This document shows positions 7,887-10,483 of a stretch of 10,483 nucleotides of DNA, piece after piece. Under the pieces are notes generated by a model that did not search any database, was not told the origin of the DNA, and was given only the letters and a program-made list of their open reading frames with translations. The translations under genes were made by a program, and so were the position numbers. Position 1 is the first letter of the stretch. Each line of letters opens with the position of its first letter. Origin of the DNA: Lachnospiraceae bacterium (GTDB lineage Bacteria > Bacillota_A > Clostridia > Lachnospirales > Lachnospiraceae); NCBI GenBank assembly GCA_017540915.1, contig JAFYAD010000199.1, positions 1-10,483 on the forward strand. The letters run 5' to 3'.

Positions 7887-9233
7887 ATGAACGATATTAA
7901 TACAAAAGAGATGCTTACAAGTATATCAGATACGATATTAAAAGAGAGGGGCATCTTTGTGACCAAGGATGTGTTCAAAAACGTGGGCGATGAGATATAC
8001 AGACACCTGAACCGTCCTGTTGTGGTCAGCATGAACCTCAAAAACTTCAGATATTTCAATCTGATATACGGAGAGAAAAACGGTGATATCCTGATAGAGA
8101 TGATGAGCGATTTCTTTATCAAGAAGACCGAAGGCTGCGTCATGGGTGGATTTACATATATTGACCACCTTATCATGGTGTATGAGATGCCGGGACTTGA
8201 CGAGGAGGCCATCAAAAAACGTATCCTCGATATGACGGACGGTTTCCTCAAAACCGTTGAGGCGAAATTTGATCTCGTGAGGGTGCATGTGGACTGCGGC
8301 GTCTGTATAGTGGAGGGGACAGAGACTTCATTTTACGATCTTCAGGAAAATGCGCGTTTTGCAAGGCGCAGCATACATGAGACTTACCAGTCCACCGTTG
8401 CGGTATACTCTCCGGAAATGCGTGAAAAGACAGTGGTGGAAGCCGGCATAATACCTTCTTTCGAGTGGGCGATCAAAAATGACGGCATTAAGATATACCT
8501 CCAGCCCAAGTTCAATGTGGAGACCGGAGAGTATGTGGGAGCAGAGCTTCTGACCAGGATATATATGGCTGACGGCAGGATGTTAAGGCCGGATATTTAC
8601 ATTCCCATACTGGAGCGCTCGGGGCTTGTGGCAAAGCTTGATTCTTTTGCCCTGGACAGCATCATAGAGCGGATGAAAAAATGGAAAGAAAAGGGCTGTG
8701 ATATAAAGACAATTTCCATAAACTTGTCCAGGATAGAGCTTCTGGATGATTATTTTGTGGAGGAACTGGATCAGAAGATCGTAAACAGCGGTCTGGATAA
8801 AAAATATTTTGAGTTCGAGCTCACTGAGACGGCTTTCTGTGAGAGCCTGGGCAAAGTCTGTGAATGCATAGTGAAGCTCCACAACGAGGGATACCGCATC
8901 AGCATGGATGATTTCGGATCCGGATACAACTCACTGTACCTTATCAATACCATACCGTTGGATCTGGTAAAGTTTGACAGGGGGTTCGTAGTGCACTCCA
9001 TCGGCGATGAGAGAGGCAGGAAGGTCATGGGAGGCATGGTGAACATCTTCGACAGCATGGATCTGGAGGTGCTGTGCGAGGGCGTGGAGACCGAACAGGA
9101 CGAGGAGCTGGTGAGACGCTGCGGATGTAATATAGTGCAGGGATTTCTGTACGACATGCCGCTGCCCGTTGATGAATTTGAAAAAAAATACATATACAAA
9201 GACCCGGAAAAACGGATCCAGCACAGGATCTGA
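7887..9233 (+). CDS. Cyclic-di-GMP phosphodiesterase: degenerate GGDEF plus EAL domain
   Basis: The 448-residue soluble protein should hydrolyse c-di-GMP to pGpG. The N-terminal half (about 1-180) has the GGDEF fold pattern (MNLKNFRYFNLIYGEKNGD at 49-67) but the active-site loop is GGFTYID (87-93), so it cannot be a diguanylate cyclase. The C-terminal EAL domain (about 190-440) keeps every residue expected for metal binding and catalysis: Glu220 in AELLTR (the EAL motif, here ELL), Asn279 in NLS, Glu311 in ELTE, Asp341-Asp342 in DDFGSGYNSL, Lys362, Glu398 and Glu401 in EGVE, Gln418 in QGF. The spacings between them are those of active enzymes. No transmembrane, PAS or receiver domain is present. 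The start at 7887 is preferred because AAAGGA (7873-7878) lies eight bases upstream; the in-frame ATG at 7878 overlaps that site and would add three residues. The gene follows mgtE by 101 bp with no clear terminator between. Confidence 0.93.
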   Translation: MNDINTKEMLTSISDTILKERGIFVTKDVFKNVGDEIYRHLNRPVVVSMNLKNFRYFNLIYGEKNGDILIEMMSDFFIKKTEGCVMGGFTYIDHLIMVYEMPGLDEEAIKKRILDMTDGFLKTVEAKFDLVRVHVDCGVCIVEGTETSFYDLQENARFARRSIHETYQSTVAVYSPEMREKTVVEAGIIPSFEWAIKNDGIKIYLQPKFNVETGEYVGAELLTRIYMADGRMLRPDIYIPILERSGLVAKLDSFALDSIIERMKKWKEKGCDIKTISINLSRIELLDDYFVEELDQKIVNSGLDKKYFEFELTETAFCESLGKVCECIVKLHNEGYRISMDDFGSGYNSLYLINTIPLDLVKFDRGFVVHSIGDERGRKVMGGMVNIFDSMDLEVLCEGVETEQDEELVRRCGCNIVQGFLYDMPLPVDEFEKKYIYKDPEKRIQHRI

Positions 9234-9279
9234 TCCCGCGATGGTATTTATGTTTTTTGCGATAATTCATTTATGAAAA

Positions 9280-9298
9280 TATAGATGGTAAAGAGGAG
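9280..9298 (+). promoter_or_regulatory. Ribosome binding site and weak -10 candidate before lysA
   Basis: AGAGGAG, ending at 9298, lies six bases before the ATG at 9305 and fixes the start. TATAGA (9280-9285) sits 17 bp after TTGCGA (9257-9262), four of six matches in each box, but transcription from it would begin almost at the ribosome binding site. The ribosome binding site is convincing and the promoter is not; read-through from the upstream gene is as likely. Confidence 0.4.
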
Positions 9299-9304
9299 AG
9301 AGAG

Positions 9305-10483
9305 ATGAAAAAGAAACCGTTTGTTACAAAGGAAAAGGTAGAAGAGATCGCTGCAGTTTACCCAACCCCTTTTCATATATACGATGAAAAGGGCATCAGG
9401 GAGAATGCTAAGGCAGTGAAGGATGCATTTTCCTGGAATCCGGGATTTAAGGAGTATTTTGCTGTAAAGGCAACGCCGAATCCTTTTCTGATAAAGATCC
9501 TGTCTGAGTACGGATGCGGCACAGACTGCTCATCCATGGCAGAGCTCAGACTCTCTAATGCGGCAGGTATCACCGGTGAGAACATTATGTTTTCATCCAA
9601 TGATACACCGGCAGAGGAGTTTGAATACGCTGCAAAGCTGGGAGCGATCATTAATCTTGACGATATTACACATATCGATTTTCTGGAGAAGACCATAGGC
9701 AGAATTCCGGAGACCATTTCCCTGCGTTACAATCCGGGCGGTGTTTATGAGATATCAAACGGCATAATGGACAACCCGGGCGATGCAAAATACGGTCTCA
9801 CCAAGGCTCAGCTCTTTGAGGCCTATAAGATTTTGCGTGAAAAAGGTGCGAAGAGATTCGGTCTCCATTCTTTCCTGGTATCCAACACTCTGACCAATGA
9901 TTATTATCCCGCGCTTGCAAAGACTTTATTTGAGCTTGTGGTGGAGATAAAAGAGGAGCTTGGCATCGAGATAAGCTTTATCAATCTTTCAGGCGGTGTG
10001 GGCATTGCATACAAGCCGGATCAGACACCCAATGACATAGCTGTCATCGGAGAGGGCGTACGCAAGGTTTACGAGGAAGTCCTGGTGCCGGCAGGCCTTG
10101 GAAATGCAGCAATATTTACAGAGATGGGCCGCTTTATGATGGGACCCTACGGACATCTTATCACAAAGGTAATACATGAAAAGCATACTTACAAAGAGTA
10201 TATCGGTGTGGATGCCTGTGCCGCAAATCTCATGAGACCGGCAATGTACGACGCATATCACCATATCACGGTATTGGGTAAGGAAGATGCCACCTGCGAT
10301 CACAAATATGACGTGACGGGCTCCCTCTGTGAGAATAACGATAAATTCGCCAAGGACAGGATGCTGCCTGAGATTGCCATGGGAGATTATCTTGCTATAC
10401 ATGACACCGGCGCTCACGGTTTTTCAATGGGTTACAATTACAACGGAAGGCTCAGGTCAGCAGAGATCTTGCTCCGGGAAGAC
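9305..10483 (+). CDS. lysA: Diaminopimelate decarboxylase LysA (3' end outside the window)
   Basis: This enzyme decarboxylates meso-diaminopimelate to L-lysine, the last step of lysine synthesis, using pyridoxal phosphate on a fold-type-III alanine-racemase-like barrel in the cytosol. All 393 codons to the window edge are open and no stop is reached, so only a short C-terminal piece should be missing. Visible motifs are YFAVKATPNP with the PLP-binding Lys55, LHSFLVSN (187-194) where many family members have HVGS, SGGVG (229-233) for the glycine loop, EMGR (273-276) in place of EPGR, VDACAANLMRPAMYDAYHH (302-320), SLCENNDKF (340-348) with the active-site Cys-Glu pair at 342-343, and GAHGFSMGYNYNG (369-381). 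This combination matches the divergent subgroup I know from Lachnospiraceae. Other decarboxylases of the fold (carboxynorspermidine, ornithine/arginine type) are less likely given LMRPAMYDAYHH and the CEN motif. The gene lies 71 bp after the phosphodiesterase gene. Confidence 0.92.
   Translation, partial: MKKKPFVTKEKVEEIAAVYPTPFHIYDEKGIRENAKAVKDAFSWNPGFKEYFAVKATPNPFLIKILSEYGCGTDCSSMAELRLSNAAGITGENIMFSSNDTPAEEFEYAAKLGAIINLDDITHIDFLEKTIGRIPETISLRYNPGGVYEISNGIMDNPGDAKYGLTKAQLFEAYKILREKGAKRFGLHSFLVSNTLTNDYYPALAKTLFELVVEIKEELGIEISFINLSGGVGIAYKPDQTPNDIAVIGEGVRKVYEEVLVPAGLGNAAIFTEMGRFMMGPYGHLITKVIHEKHTYKEYIGVDACAANLMRPAMYDAYHHITVLGKEDATCDHKYDVTGSLCENNDKFAKDRMLPEIAMGDYLAIHDTGAHGFSMGYNYNGRLRSAEILLRED

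Noticed and set aside
9215..9257. Hairpin GATCC/GGATC (9215-9230) followed by a T-run (9253-9258) after the phosphodiesterase gene
   Set aside because: The stem is five base pairs and the T-run starts 23 bases later, too far to form an intrinsic terminator.

Overview
The window looks like a piece of a chromosome from a Gram-positive anaerobe of the class Clostridia, most likely Lachnospiraceae. The basis is moderate-GC, purine-rich coding sequence with AGGAGG-type ribosome binding sites, a clostridial-looking MgtE, and a diaminopimelate decarboxylase whose C-terminal half matches the form I know from Lachnospiraceae. This assignment is from recognition, not from a database search.

Layout, left to right. 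Positions 1-176 hold no protein gene. They contain a perfect 24-bp inverted repeat (24-47 / 153-176), an extra partial direct copy at the window edge (2-14), and a minus-strand intrinsic terminator (102-140) between the arms. A tRNA-Thr(GGT) without an encoded CCA lies at 176-248 on the minus strand, with a recognisable promoter at 312-340. Divergent from it, with its own candidate extended -10 promoter, is one very large gene (490-6135, 1881 residues) for a soluble, highly charged, mostly helical protein I do not recognise. It is followed by a strong plus-strand terminator (6173-6218), so it looks monocistronic. Three plus-strand genes of familiar families follow: a magnesium transporter MgtE (6334-7785), a cyclic-di-GMP phosphodiesterase with a degenerate GGDEF domain and an intact EAL domain (7887-9233), and diaminopimelate decarboxylase LysA (9305 to the window end, incomplete).

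How they fit together. The three right-hand genes are co-directional with gaps of 101 and 71 bp and no clear terminator between them, so read-through is possible, but their functions (Mg2+ uptake, second-messenger turnover, lysine/peptidoglycan precursor synthesis) do not form one pathway. The giant gene is a self-contained transcription unit with no partner gene visible here. Its most informative feature is internal: two halves share the same order of weak motifs, suggesting an ancient duplication of a long helical module. It is the best candidate for undescribed biology in the window, but the sequence alone does not reveal a function.
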